Positions 25,026 through 36,111 of a stretch of 64,000 nt of DNA are shown here, in pieces. Position numbers and translations under genes: made by a program. Numbering within the stretch: position 1 is the stretch's first letter; each line of letters starts with the position of its first letter. The stretch is from Pacificibacter marinus (GTDB lineage Bacteria > Pseudomonadota > Alphaproteobacteria > Rhodobacterales > Rhodobacteraceae). The notes beneath the pieces were generated by a model. That model did no database searches and was not told the origin of the DNA. It worked only from the letters and a program-made list of their open reading frames with translations. The stretch is taken from positions 62,001 to 126,000 of the forward strand of contig NZ_JAHKPK010000017.1 of NCBI RefSeq assembly GCF_018860665.1, given 5' to 3'.

Positions 25026-26291
25026 TCAGCCGTTTTCGCGCAAAACCGCACCGGCAAGATAAAGCGAACCGCAGATTAAAATCCGCGCATCGGGATCCGT
25101 TGCTACAATAGACCGAATGGCCTCAAAAACGCTGTCGCTTTGTGTCGCTTTCATACCAACATCTTGGGCGACTTTTGCGGTCTCCTCAGCGCTGAGTGTG
25201 GCAGCTTCACCAGGGATCGACACGGCGATGAGCTGCTCGGCATGACGCGCTAGCGGGCGCAAATACCCACCAATGTCTTTGGTGTTTAGCATACCGCAAA
25301 TCAAATAGGTGGTGCGGGGCTGCAAGCGATCCATGGCTTCCGCAAGGGCAAGTCCTGCGGCGGGGTTATGCCCGCCATCCAGCCAGATTTCGGCGTCTAC
25401 TGCGGCCTCAATCAACGGGCCTGTCTTGAGACGCTGCATCCGTGCAGGCCACTGCGCGCCTGTGACGGCAGCCTCTAGGGCAATATCACCCATATTAAGA
25501 TGGCGCAGCGCTGCAAGGGCCATGCCGGCATTTTCAACTTGGTGTTTGCCAATCAGATTTGGCAAAGGCAAATCGCGCAGGCCTGTTTCGTCTTGAAAAA
25601 CCAACCGTCCATGCTCTTCAGTAACATGCCAGTGTTGACCATAAGCCAGCAAGGGCGCGCCAAGGCGCATGGCTTGGCGCTCGATCACCTCCATCGCGGC
25701 CTCAGGTTGTGGGCCGACGATGCAGGGTACGCCGCGTTTGATAATGCCGGCTTTTTCACTGGCGATGGCTTCGATCGTGTCCCCCAAAAATTGGGTGTGA
25801 TCGATAGAAATCGGTGTGATGACAGTCAACGCGGGCGTGTCGATGACATTGGTGGCATCCAAGCGCCCGCCAAGGCCCACCTCAAGCAAAGTGTAATCGG
25901 CTGGCGTGCGTGAAAAGGCCAAAAGGCCTGCGACAGTTGTGATCTCGAAATAGGTGATGGGTTCGCCGCCATTGGCGCGTTCGCATTCTTCCAAGATGTC
26001 TTGTAATGCGTCTTCGGAAATCAATTCCCCTGCAAGGCGAATACGTTCGTGAAATCGCGCCAAATGCGGTGATGTATAGGCGTGTACCGATTTGCCAGCG
26101 CCCTCAAGTCCAGCGCGGATCATCGCTTGCGTCGATCCTTTGCCATTGGTGCCCGCGATGTGGATCACAGGGGGCAGCTTGGATTGGGGGTTGTCGAGCG
26201 CGTCAAGCAAGCGCCAAACACGGTCCAGAACAAGGTCGATCACTTTGGGGTGCAAAGACATCAGACGATCGAGGATGATATCGGAACGCAT
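25026..26291 (-). CDS. folC: Bifunctional folylpolyglutamate synthase/dihydrofolate synthase
   Basis: Adds glutamate to dihydropteroate and to reduced folates, ATP-dependent, in the cytoplasm. It has the P-loop HIAGTNGKGST near the N-terminus, LLEVGLGGRLDATNV in the Mur-ligase-type core and LDGGHNPAAG in the C-terminal domain. I chose ATG 26291 (MRSDIILDRLMSLHPKVIDL), which matches the family start, over a GTG at 26333. It lies 93 bp downstream of accD on the same strand, an order common in proteobacteria. Length 421. Confidence 0.95.
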   Translation of the reverse strand: MRSDIILDRLMSLHPKVIDLVLDRVWRLLDALDNPQSKLPPVIHIAGTNGKGSTQAMIRAGLEGAGKSVHAYTSPHLARFHERIRLAGELISEDALQDILEECERANGGEPITYFEITTVAGLLAFSRTPADYTLLEVGLGGRLDATNVIDTPALTVITPISIDHTQFLGDTIEAIASEKAGIIKRGVPCIVGPQPEAAMEVIERQAMRLGAPLLAYGQHWHVTEEHGRLVFQDETGLRDLPLPNLIGKHQVENAGMALAALRHLNMGDIALEAAVTGAQWPARMQRLKTGPLIEAAVDAEIWLDGGHNPAAGLALAEAMDRLQPRTTYLICGMLNTKDIGGYLRPLARHAEQLIAVSIPGEAATLSAEETAKVAQDVGMKATQSDSVFEAIRSIVATDPDARILICGSLYLAGAVLRENG

Positions 26292-26384
26292 AGTTGGACC
26301 TGCGATTGTAATGTTGGGGGGCTCAGCAATCACAGCGTGCTGGGCGCTGGTGGAGTGGGCGGCGGTGTCGCCACCCGTCCATGA

Positions 26385-27323
26385 TTATTCAGCTTTGGCT
26401 GAGTCCGCTGTGTCAGTGGGTGCTGCCAATTCAGCTACCTCGGTTGGGGCTGGTAAATCCGCCACAACAGCAGGGGGCAGACCACCGAGCATACGCAAAA
26501 TGGTGACCAATTCGTCTTTCATCTTGGTGCGATGGGTCACGCGGTCAAGCATACCGTGATCCAAAAGATATTCAGCGCGTTGGAACCCTTCGGGCAGTTT
26601 TTCACGGATGGTTTGCTCGATCACGCGTGGACCAGCGAAACAGATCAGCGCGTTCGGTTCAGCGATTTGTACATCGCCGAGCATCGCGTAAGAAGCCGTG
26701 ACGCCACCAGTTGTCGGATGGGTCAGCACAACGATGTAGGGCAGGTTTGCTTCTTTCAGCATCTCAATCGCAACAGTCGTGCGTGGCATTTGCATCAGGG
26801 ATAGAATACCTTCTTGCATGCGTGCGCCGCCAGCGGCCGAGAACATCACAAATGGACGTTTCAGTTCAATCGCACGTTCGACGCCAGCGATAAACGCATT
26901 ACCGACATACATGCCCATGGACCCACCCATAAAGGAAAAGTCTTGCGCTGCTGCGACGATGGGCGTGCGACCAATCTCGCCTTCTACCACAAGCATCGCA
27001 TCTTTTTCGCCCGTGGATTTTTGTGCGGCCTTCATACGGTCGGGGTATTTTTTCTGATCTCGGAACTTCAGCGGATCTTCGACAACGGCGGGGACTGCGA
27101 TTTCCGTAAAGATACCGCCATCAAACAAAGCCCCAAAACGTTGGCGTGGCGTGATGTGCATGTGATGGTCACAGTTGGTGCAGACGTTTAAATTGTCTGC
27201 CAACTCACGGTGAAACAACATGGTTCCACACTCTTTGCATTTCGTCCAAAGATTATCGGGCGTTTCTTTGCGCGAAAAGAGAGAGTTGATTGTCGGGCGG
27301 ACGTAGTTGGAAATCCAGTTCAT
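26385..27323 (-). CDS. accD: Acetyl-CoA carboxylase carboxyltransferase subunit beta
   Basis: The beta subunit of the carboxyltransferase that makes malonyl-CoA for fatty-acid synthesis. It has an N-terminal Cys4 zinc ribbon (Cys29, Cys32, Cys48, Cys51) and the crotonase-like core with [11 protein letters not shown] and [14 protein letters not shown]. The C-terminal tail is Ala/Thr/Glu-rich and probably disordered. The 312-residue length is normal. It is followed by folC in what looks like one transcript. Confidence 0.97.
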   Translation of the reverse strand: MNWISNYVRPTINSLFSRKETPDNLWTKCKECGTMLFHRELADNLNVCTNCDHHMHITPRQRFGALFDGGIFTEIAVPAVVEDPLKFRDQKKYPDRMKAAQKSTGEKDAMLVVEGEIGRTPIVAAAQDFSFMGGSMGMYVGNAFIAGVERAIELKRPFVMFSAAGGARMQEGILSLMQMPRTTVAIEMLKEANLPYIVVLTHPTTGGVTASYAMLGDVQIAEPNALICFAGPRVIEQTIREKLPEGFQRAEYLLDHGMLDRVTHRTKMKDELVTILRMLGGLPPAVVADLPAPTEVAELAAPTDTADSAKAE

Positions 27324-27386
27324 GCGTAAGCCTTTGGCCGAAGTCTGTGTTAGCCCTCAAATAAGCAGCAATGACGGGAATTGCAA

Positions 27387-28280
27387 TCAACGCTTAAGCG
27401 CAATACGCGCGGTGAGCCAAGTAATCAGCAAAATAAGGCCTTCAAAGCACATTAAAATAGGGTCTGAAAAGGCAGTGTTCAGATCAACGTCACGCGTCCA
27501 AAGGCCAAAGCCAGACAGAACCCCAGCAACAGGTGCTATGAAAATCACCGTCATGTTGTTGATAAAATGTACCGCAATGGCCGGGCCAAGAGTGCCACTG
27601 CGTGCTGTCAGATCGCCCGCGACAAGGCCAAAGAGTGTGGCCCAGACAACGGGAAAGAGTGCAGAAAGGCCTTCAACATCGCCAGATATATGCCCCAGTC
27701 CAAAAATCAGTGCGCTTAAAGCCATACCCTTTGCATAAGACCCTGTCGCACCAATCAGCTGTGTCTGTAGATATCCGCGGAAAAAGAGTTCTTCTGCAGT
27801 GACCTGTATGGCGAGGCCGACCAATCCCAGTGGTAGCCAAGTGAGCCATAATCCTAACGCCAGTTGGCTTTGAACCTCCATAGATGATTGCGGGGCTGGA
27901 ACCAACATCATCACAATTGTGAGGCAGAACATCCATTTAACTGTCACAGAAAACTGACTGCGTAACAGCGGGGCAGGGCCTGTGAGATCGCGCAGAGTGC
28001 GATTGGAAAGTTTTTTGGCGAAAATGACCGTTGCCAGAATTAGTATAGCGAAGCTGGATAAAATAAGAAACAGCCCGCCCTGCGATGTGCCGATTTCGAT
28101 ACCTGTTGGAGTAAGTTTTATCGCCGACAGTTCGGGCGCAAGAGATCCAATCAAGCCCAGCGCCAAAGGCGTTACAAGGGATACAACTAAAAACGTAGCG
28201 ACAAGCGCCACAACTATGCGCCAATAGGCTCGTTGTCTGAGCGCAGATGCCACCATGTCCGCGTATGCGTTGTACTTCAT
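27387..28280 (-). CDS. CPBP family intramembrane glutamic protease (Rce1/Abi-like)
   Basis: A 297-residue membrane protein with about eight hydrophobic helices and the CPBP motifs: AEELFFRGYLQ (EExxxR), FGLGH and HFINN. Such proteins are CAAX-protease relatives; in bacteria many have unknown targets. The start at 28280 has AAGGA seven bases upstream (a GTG one codon earlier is possible). It lies just upstream of accD on the same strand with a 63-bp gap, so it may be read into accD, and is divergent from the lipoprotein at 28425. Confidence 0.88.
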   Translation of the reverse strand: MKYNAYADMVASALRQRAYWRIVVALVATFLVVSLVTPLALGLIGSLAPELSAIKLTPTGIEIGTSQGGLFLILSSFAILILATVIFAKKLSNRTLRDLTGPAPLLRSQFSVTVKWMFCLTIVMMLVPAPQSSMEVQSQLALGLWLTWLPLGLVGLAIQVTAEELFFRGYLQTQLIGATGSYAKGMALSALIFGLGHISGDVEGLSALFPVVWATLFGLVAGDLTARSGTLGPAIAVHFINNMTVIFIAPVAGVLSGFGLWTRDVDLNTAFSDPILMCFEGLILLITWLTARIALKR

Positions 28281-28424
28281 CACTTGTCCTTACAGGTTGA
28301 CTTTCAACGGACATAGCAGCCGCACTGGGGCTCGCAAAGAGTTGGGGTGACAAATGTTTCACCGCTCTTGCGAGCTTATGGCGTGAACTGTATCTGAACA
28401 CGGTGAGTGACGGAGTGGCGGTGT

Positions 28425-29057
28425 ATGTTGATGAATAAAATAGCTTTGGCTTTGTGTCTGTGTACTGTTTTTAGCGGGTGTCAGATGACATTACCTGACC
28501 TCGGTGGTGGCGCGATCAAAGGCCAGACCTCGGTACGCTTGGCGTCTTCAAATTTCACTGTCACCGCACCTGATGGGTTTTGTGTTGATGAAACTTCGGT
28601 CAAAGACACTGTGAAAACGGGTTTTGTTTTGATGGCTGATTGCGCGGCTTTGCGCGGAAAAAAACACAAAGTCGACCAATCGCGATCTGTACTGCTTACA
28701 ACAACGGTCGCGGCTCCGCTTGAAAATCCTGAAAGCGTGACTCCACAGGCGTTGCAAAAATTCTTTAGCACAGAGCAGGGGCGCGCCGTCCTGTCGCGCA
28801 ACGGAGATGCCGTGACGGTCTCTGCGAGTATGGAAATTGTGGATGATGATACCTTGATTTTGCACATTCGCGATTCGTCACCTGTCAACATTGACGGACT
28901 GTCTCAAGATGACTGGCGCGCCTTTACCGTCATTCATAATCGTTTGGTGACGCTGTCAGTCACGCCGTTTGTGGGAGTTACTGCCAGTAACACAAGCGCA
29001 AAAGCGCTTGTGATCCAGCTTGCGCGCCTATTGCTGGCTGAAAATGTAGCGCAATAG
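28425..29057 (+). CDS. Predicted lipoprotein of unknown function
   Basis: A 210-residue protein with a lipoprotein signal (CLCTVFSGCQM; lipobox FSGC), then a Gly-rich linker and a mixed alpha/beta domain. ATG 28425 is best spaced from GGAG; ATG 28431 is also possible. No family recognised beyond resemblance to proteobacterial outer-membrane lipoproteins. It is a single gene between divergent promoters and a 200-bp downstream gap. Confidence 0.7.
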   Translation: MLMNKIALALCLCTVFSGCQMTLPDLGGGAIKGQTSVRLASSNFTVTAPDGFCVDETSVKDTVKTGFVLMADCAALRGKKHKVDQSRSVLLTTTVAAPLENPESVTPQALQKFFSTEQGRAVLSRNGDAVTVSASMEIVDDDTLILHIRDSSPVNIDGLSQDDWRAFTVIHNRLVTLSVTPFVGVTASNTSAKALVIQLARLLLAENVAQ

Positions 29058-29219
29058 CGCTCGATTGTTGCGAAATGCGAGCCAAAGTCTAGTATTTTGT
29101 CGCGTTTGTTGAGATGAAACCTTTATCTGTCAGATTGATCTGAATCGCGTTGTTTCCCGTTACAGAAACATCCTAAGCAACACAGACATCCTTGACGATA
29201 CGGATATAACGGAACGAAC

Positions 29220-29267
29220 ATGACGACTTTTCGAGCACACGAGTATAGGGCATTTTCAGACATATGA
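29220..29267 (+). CDS. Possible 15-codon leader peptide
   Basis: An ATG at 29220 opens a 15-residue frame (MTTFRAHEYRAFSDI) whose TGA stop overlaps the next gene's ATG at 29264 (ATGA). A GGAACG stretch lies 4-9 nt upstream of the leader ATG. The downstream gene itself has no clear ribosome site, so translation could be coupled through this leader. Confidence 0.35.
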   Translation: MTTFRAHEYRAFSDI

Positions 29268-30037
29268 GTTCGCGCATTGGAAATTACATCGAGCGGCTTT
29301 TGAATGCAGCTGCCTTAAAGCGTTGGTCCAAGCGGGCGAACAAGGTTAAATCCATTGGCTTGGGTGACTTGCGGGCTGTGCGCGGCCAAGCACGCGATTT
29401 GCGGATGCAGTTGGATCGGTTCATTTTTGAAGCTGAAGGGCGTTTGGCGCTGCCGTTTATCGGATCAAATGCAATGCAATTGCCACTGTATACAGATTGG
29501 TCGTATCGGCCCGAAATTTGGCGCGGGCCCATTACACCCTTGGGCGCATCGTCAGTATTGACGAAAGCGCGCATTGGCAACGAGGGGACTATGTTCCACG
29601 ATTGCCGCGTGTCCGAACTGACATATAGGCAAGTGCGCAATGTTTCTGATATGGATCTTGCGCCTTTTGGATTGCGTTTAGACGTGTTTCGTTTCGATGG
29701 CAGCTTTCTATCGCTGGCGATCGACTTGCCTGCCGAAGTGTGTGACGGCTTAAGTAGACGCCATATCTTACGTCTTGATTGTGCTATTGATTTGGAAGCC
29801 CCTATCGAAGTTTTTGCACGGCTGAACGTAAAACACGGACCAAATTTGGAACAGGTGGTGCGTGAAATCCCATTGAATAGTGATGATGTTTTCGCAGAAT
29901 TCGATTTGGCCTATACCAAATTGAATGAAAAACGGGTTGAGAAAGTCTGGATTGATTTCATTTTTGAAGATCCCGAAATGAACCAGATCGTTTTACGCGA
30001 TCTCACACTTTCACGCCGCCCTCGCGCAGAATTATAA
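29264..30037 (+). CDS. DUF6478-like hypothetical protein
   Basis: A 257-residue soluble protein with basic N-terminal helices (KRWSKRANKVK) and a C-terminal beta-rich domain (RILRLDCAIDLEAPIEVFARLNVK). It looks like the Rhodobacteraceae family DUF6478, whose members carry a MYTDWSYRP-like stretch (here LYTDWSYRPEIWRGPI); I give this with moderate confidence. It is followed 10 bp later by a small gene with a good ribosome site, so the two are an operon. Function unknown. Confidence 0.72.
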   Translation: MSSRIGNYIERLLNAAALKRWSKRANKVKSIGLGDLRAVRGQARDLRMQLDRFIFEAEGRLALPFIGSNAMQLPLYTDWSYRPEIWRGPITPLGASSVLTKARIGNEGTMFHDCRVSELTYRQVRNVSDMDLAPFGLRLDVFRFDGSFLSLAIDLPAEVCDGLSRRHILRLDCAIDLEAPIEVFARLNVKHGPNLEQVVREIPLNSDDVFAEFDLAYTKLNEKRVEKVWIDFIFEDPEMNQIVLRDLTLSRRPRAEL

Positions 30038-30047
30038 GGACATGGTG

Positions 30048-30434
30048 ATGAGTAAAATTGAACTGGTCAAAACACGTTTGCATGGTGGTATTTGGGAGGG
30101 TGAATTGCACGTCCCAGAAGACATTGAAACCCTGCCAGCGCTTGAGGTGACTCATCTCGATCAGCCGGTTGGGGGGCATGTGTTGGACGAAGACCCTGAT
30201 CGAGCCGGGGTTTGGTTCTTTCGTGTTGCTATCCCTGCTGAATTGATCAGCGATGGAGTGCAGGTTTTCTTGATTTCCAATTTGGACACAGGCGATCAGC
30301 TGGCAAGTTTTTCCATCATTGCAGGCGAAGCGTTAAGTGATGATATTCGCGCAGATCTGGGGTTACTGCGTGCAGAGCTTGATATGCTTAAACGCGCCTT
30401 TCGCCGACATTGCTTGGAAACGAGCGACAACTGA
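30048..30434 (+). CDS. Small hypothetical protein co-encoded with the DUF6478-like gene
   Basis: A 128-residue soluble protein. ATG 30048 is favoured over ATG 30042 because AAGGA (30036-30040) is spaced correctly for the former. The N-terminal part is beta-rich (LVKTRLHGGIWEGELHVPED) and the C-terminal part is a helix (LGLLRAELDMLKRAFRRH) that could form a coiled coil. No family recognised. The tight spacing to the upstream gene suggests a joint function. Confidence 0.68.
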   Translation: MSKIELVKTRLHGGIWEGELHVPEDIETLPALEVTHLDQPVGGHVLDEDPDRAGVWFFRVAIPAELISDGVQVFLISNLDTGDQLASFSIIAGEALSDDIRADLGLLRAELDMLKRAFRRHCLETSDN

Positions 30435-30503
30435 TTGTACCCCGTTGCGTTTGTCGCAGTTTTGACGCCGCGTTGTGCGTGACAACGGCTGACGCATGCG
30501 TGA

Positions 30504-32549
<2,046 letters not shown>

Positions 32550-32711
32550 GTAAGCTAAAGATTTGTTTGCCATTTTTAATGGCATGCCTGTGTTTCCAGA
32601 TTTCAGACGATACCAACATCAACACGCTATTGTCCCGCCGCGGACCTATTGTTGCCCAATTTGGCCTGCATACAGGATTGGAACGAGCGCAAGTATGTAG
32701 GTAGCACACCA

Positions 32712-33620
32712 ATGGATCGATTGACTGAAATGGAAGCCTTTGCCACCGTTGTGGACCAAGGTGGTTTCACAGATGCGGCAAAAAAGATGGGGATTTCAAA
32801 ATCCGCAGTCTCTAAGCACGTTTCATCGTTAGAGGCCCGACTGGGTGCACGTTTGCTAAACCGCACAACACGCCGTGTAAGCCCTACAGAAATTGGTCTG
32901 GCTTACTATGATCGTGCCCGCCGCGTTCTAAATGACGCAGGCGAAGCGGACGCTTTGGTCACATCGATGCAATCCGCGCCGTCTGGCCTGTTGCGTATAT
33001 CTGTGGCGACGGACTTTGGGGTCAATCACCTCTCGCCAGTTCTCGGCGAGTTTTTGACCGAGTTCCCTGACATCACCGTTAATATGGTGCTGAACAATCG
33101 CTACGTTGAACTGATTTCCGAAGGTTTTGATATGGCCGTTCGCATTGGAGAGCTGGAAGACAGCACCTTGCGAGCACGCAAATTGACAGAAACCACAAAG
33201 CGAATGGTTGGCAGCCCCGCGTATTTTGAAAAATATGGGCGACCTGAGAAAATTGACGATCTAAACGATCACAAGCTTTTGCATTACTCAAACCAATCGA
33301 ATTCTGCGGTATGGAAATTGACCGCGCCGTCTGGCGAAAAACGCCAGGTGCGCACGGCGGGCTGGTTGACTGTGAACGATGGGCAATCTTTGCTGAACGC
33401 TTGTATTTCAGGACTCGGCATCGCTTACTTACCGTCATTCTTATACGCGGACGCTTTGGAAAAAGGCCTGATCGAAGAGGCCATCCCTGAATTGCCGGCA
33501 GAGGTCCAAGGGGTCTACGCTGTGTATCCTCCGGGACGTTTTACCCAGCCGAAAGTGCGTGCGTTCATCGACTTTTTGGCACATGCGTTCGCAGATAAAG
33601 GTCCAGAAAACTGGAGCTAA
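32712..33620 (+). CDS. LysR family transcriptional regulator
   Basis: A 302-residue regulator with an N-terminal winged helix-turn-helix (MEAFATVVDQGGFTDAAKKM, then ISKSAVSKHVSSLEARLGARLLNRTTR) and a LysR substrate-binding domain (GLLRISVATDFG to the C-terminus), of the CrgA/DsdC-like subgroup. The start is MDRLTEMEAF at 32712. It lies 162 bp downstream of the FadH-like gene on the same strand. A TGCCAT/ATGGCA hairpin (32569-32585) is in the gap. The target genes are not evident. Confidence 0.92.
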   Translation: MDRLTEMEAFATVVDQGGFTDAAKKMGISKSAVSKHVSSLEARLGARLLNRTTRRVSPTEIGLAYYDRARRVLNDAGEADALVTSMQSAPSGLLRISVATDFGVNHLSPVLGEFLTEFPDITVNMVLNNRYVELISEGFDMAVRIGELEDSTLRARKLTETTKRMVGSPAYFEKYGRPEKIDDLNDHKLLHYSNQSNSAVWKLTAPSGEKRQVRTAGWLTVNDGQSLLNACISGLGIAYLPSFLYADALEKGLIEEAIPELPAEVQGVYAVYPPGRFTQPKVRAFIDFLAHAFADKGPENWS

Positions 33621-33641
33621 ATCAGATCAATTTTTGAAACT

Positions 33642-34607
33642 TTAGGGGGTTGAGGCCAAAACGGCTTCAACCCTTCTGTTTATGTTACGCCCTTGCTCTG
33701 TGCTGTTGTTCGCGCGTGGGGCGAGATACCCAATGCCCTGTGCAGAAACTTGGCGTGGGGGCACGCCATGGCGGTTCACCAATCTATCGCGAACCGAACT
33801 GGCACGTTTTCGCGATAGAGTAATGTTGCCCTCTAGGCTTCCCACAGCATCGGTATGACCAACCAAAACAATGTGCGCATCGGGGGTTTGCGTCAAATAT
33901 GCGGCTAGGGCTTGCAAGGTTTCAAAAGGACCGTCGCCAAGCTGCGACGAGCCGGTTTCAAACGCCAAATCATCCAGTGCTACTGATCCGTGCGCGGAAA
34001 ATTCTTGCGCAAGGGGGCCAAGGGTCTGTGTGACCAGTGTTGTGTCTATCGTCTCGAATGGGGCATTCTCGACAATTGACAGGTCCGTCGCGCCGGTCTC
34101 TGGCGTGATCTCAGTGATTTGTAAAAAACCTGCTGTGCGCGCGCGACTGGTCACAAGTGCTACAACACGGCCTTGTGGGGTTGCGGCCAATAGATACTGA
34201 AAATTCCCAAGATCCACGTGCATATGCGGTTCTGGCAGCAGGTCCAGAAGATATCTAAAATCGAAACCGCCACATACTGTATCTGCGCAAGCAAAAACGC
34301 TTTGATACCCCTGTGATTCCAGCTGCTCTTTAAGGGGGGCGATCAATTGAAATGGTGTGAGGCTTGTCGACGAAATCGTATAAGCCGTATGCACGACGCG
34401 TCCTTCGGCGGATAGAAACGGCGTCTCAGCACCGGAAAAAGTGGCACTAGGCAATGGCTGCACTGTTGCGACTTCTTCGCGCTGGGCGGTGCGAACCATA
34501 TTTGCGGGGACGTTTAAGTCCAATGCTGCCAAGGGCGCGGCAGCGAAGTATATAGTGAAACAGGTCAAGTAGGCAGATCTGGCAATAGGTTTTGAGTGTG
34601 CAGGCAT
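33642..34607 (-). CDS. OmpA-family peptidoglycan-binding protein
   Basis: A 321-residue exported protein with a signal peptide (FAAAPLAALDL) and a C-terminal OmpA-like domain (about 220-320) carrying LVGHTDAVGSLEGN..LSRKRASSVRDRLV, the motif that binds diaminopimelate in peptidoglycan. The middle is a region of unknown fold with two Cys (ACADTVCGG). It is the third gene of a minus-strand run with GNAT and the CinA-like gene, and ends 21 bp from the convergent LysR stop. Confidence 0.88.
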   Translation of the reverse strand: MPAHSKPIARSAYLTCFTIYFAAAPLAALDLNVPANMVRTAQREEVATVQPLPSATFSGAETPFLSAEGRVVHTAYTISSTSLTPFQLIAPLKEQLESQGYQSVFACADTVCGGFDFRYLLDLLPEPHMHVDLGNFQYLLAATPQGRVVALVTSRARTAGFLQITEITPETGATDLSIVENAPFETIDTTLVTQTLGPLAQEFSAHGSVALDDLAFETGSSQLGDGPFETLQALAAYLTQTPDAHIVLVGHTDAVGSLEGNITLSRKRASSVRDRLVNRHGVPPRQVSAQGIGYLAPRANNSTEQGRNINRRVEAVLASTP

Positions 34608-34610
34608 AGG

Positions 34611-35327
34611 TTATAATGTCCTCTTTCGCCTGTAGTGGTAATGACCGATTTCACGCATTCCAAGAGAAGAATACAAAGCAATGGCGGCTGTGTTGGCGCG
34701 CGTGACCAGAACGGAAATCGTGGACGCTCCGTTGATTTTAGCCCAATCAGCGGCATGGTTCATCAGCGCATGGGCTAGGCCACGCCGTCGAAATGCGGGC
34801 GCGATCTCCAGAGCATGAAGAACAGAAATGGACCCTAGAGTGGCGACAAAGGCCGTTCCTGCTGGCGCATTTTGATCGCGGGCTAACAAGGTTGTCTTTG
34901 GAATTCGAACACGTTTCATTACGTTGATCCGTGCAGAGCCAATGCCTCCGAGGGCCCAGATATCGCGCTGTGCGGCGATTGGGGGCCAGCTGATATAAGC
35001 CGCTTTAGGGTCTGATTTGGCAAAACTATCGACAGGGGCAGCAAGGCATAGTGTTGGGTCTATGATATCGTAACTGCGCTGTTCTAGCATTTGATCGAAA
35101 GCACTCTCTGTGTCGCGCAGTTGAAACAGCGCATCGCGGTTGGCCGCAGTAAATTTGCGCTCAATAGAGTCTAAAGCAGAGACGTCAGGCAGAGTATTGG
35201 CAGTTGCAGCAGACACACGGCTTCCGCCTCCTGCGCCTTCACGCCAAATGAATGGCCCGAAAGCGGTTCGTGAGGCGGCAGGCCATGAGGCCTCAAGCAC
35301 TTGCCAAAGGTCCGCCTGCGTCATCAC
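34611..35327 (-). CDS. GNAT family N-acetyltransferase
   Basis: A 238-residue protein with the acetyl-CoA-binding motif in RRRGLAHALMNHAADWA and a typical C-terminal NTAAIALYSSLGMREIGHYHY. The N-terminal 120 residues are an extension that precedes the GNAT core. Start codons ATG 35327 or 35324 overlap the upstream CinA-like stop by 4 bp. The substrate is unknown. It lies between cinA-like and OmpA-like genes in one operon. Confidence 0.85.
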   Translation of the reverse strand: MMTQADLWQVLEASWPAASRTAFGPFIWREGAGGGSRVSAATANTLPDVSALDSIERKFTAANRDALFQLRDTESAFDQMLEQRSYDIIDPTLCLAAPVDSFAKSDPKAAYISWPPIAAQRDIWALGGIGSARINVMKRVRIPKTTLLARDQNAPAGTAFVATLGSISVLHALEIAPAFRRRGLAHALMNHAADWAKINGASTISVLVTRANTAAIALYSSLGMREIGHYHYRRKRTL

Positions 35328-36055
35328 GCGCCGTGATCTGGAAAAATAGCGATGAGTTCTGCCATAGCTTTGGACACCTCGGCTTCGTCTGCGCCACGGA
35401 TCACGATGTTTGTTCCAAAGGCGCCGTCTTTTTGAAACGGGTAAGACCCAATAGACAAATCAGCATATTTTTCAGCCAAGCCGCGCAAGGGGTCTGCGAC
35501 GATGCCTTCACCGCGTTCAATTCTGTAGGTCTGCGATGTCAAAGGCGCGCCGCCGGTCAACGTGGGCAAGACAGAGGCCACCATGGCTTCGAATATTTTG
35601 GGCACGCCAGCCATGACATGAACATTTTCAATTTTAAACCCTGGCGCGATAGACACGGGATTGTCGATCAATGTTGCGGTGTCTGGAATGCGTGCCATAC
35701 GCATACGCGTTTCAGTAAATTCCGACCCTTGCGCTATATAATGTGCTGCCATGACGTCATAGGCGTCTTGGCGTACGTCAATGCCCACACCAAAGGCTTC
35801 GGCCACACAGTCAGCAGTGATGTCATCATGGGTCGGACCGATACCGCCAGAGGTAAACACGCTATCAAACCCCTGCTTTAGAGATTGAATTGCCTCGACG
35901 ATCGCCTTTTTGTCGTCTGAGACAACGCGGACTTCTTTGAGGTCAATCCCAACCTTGGTCAGCTCATTGGCGAGGTGATACATATTCGCATCGCGTGTGC
36001 GCCCAGATAGAATTTCATCGCCGATAACAAGCATGGCTGCGGTTGGGTTGGGCAT
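35324..36055 (-). CDS. CinA-type molybdopterin-binding domain protein
   Basis: A 243-residue protein with the MoCF/CinA N-terminal domain (MLVIGDEILSGRTRDANMYHLA, then FTSGGIGPTHDDITADCVAEAF, HVMAGVPKIFE), lacking the C-terminal nicotinamide-nucleotide amidase domain of full CinA. Such stand-alone proteins occur in proteobacteria; the role may concern ADP-ribose or NAD metabolism or molybdopterin. The upstream ribosome site AAGGA is duplicated by an 11-bp repeat (36061-36082). Confidence 0.88.
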   Translation of the reverse strand: MPNPTAAMLVIGDEILSGRTRDANMYHLANELTKVGIDLKEVRVVSDDKKAIVEAIQSLKQGFDSVFTSGGIGPTHDDITADCVAEAFGVGIDVRQDAYDVMAAHYIAQGSEFTETRMRMARIPDTATLIDNPVSIAPGFKIENVHVMAGVPKIFEAMVASVLPTLTGGAPLTSQTYRIERGEGIVADPLRGLAEKYADLSIGSYPFQKDGAFGTNIVIRGADEAEVSKAMAELIAIFPDHGA

Positions 36056-36060
36056 AAGGG

Positions 36061-36082
36061 GTTCCTTGAGTGTTCCTTGAGT
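36061..36082. repeat. 11-bp tandem duplication covering the ribosome site of the CinA-like gene
   Basis: GTTCCTTGAGT occurs twice in tandem. On the minus strand each copy contains AAGGA, so the CinA-like gene has two candidate ribosome sites, at about 10 and 21 nt upstream of its ATG (36055). Confidence 0.9.
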
Positions 36083-36111
36083 CAGGTGTCACTAAGGTAT
36101 AGTGCTTGCCC

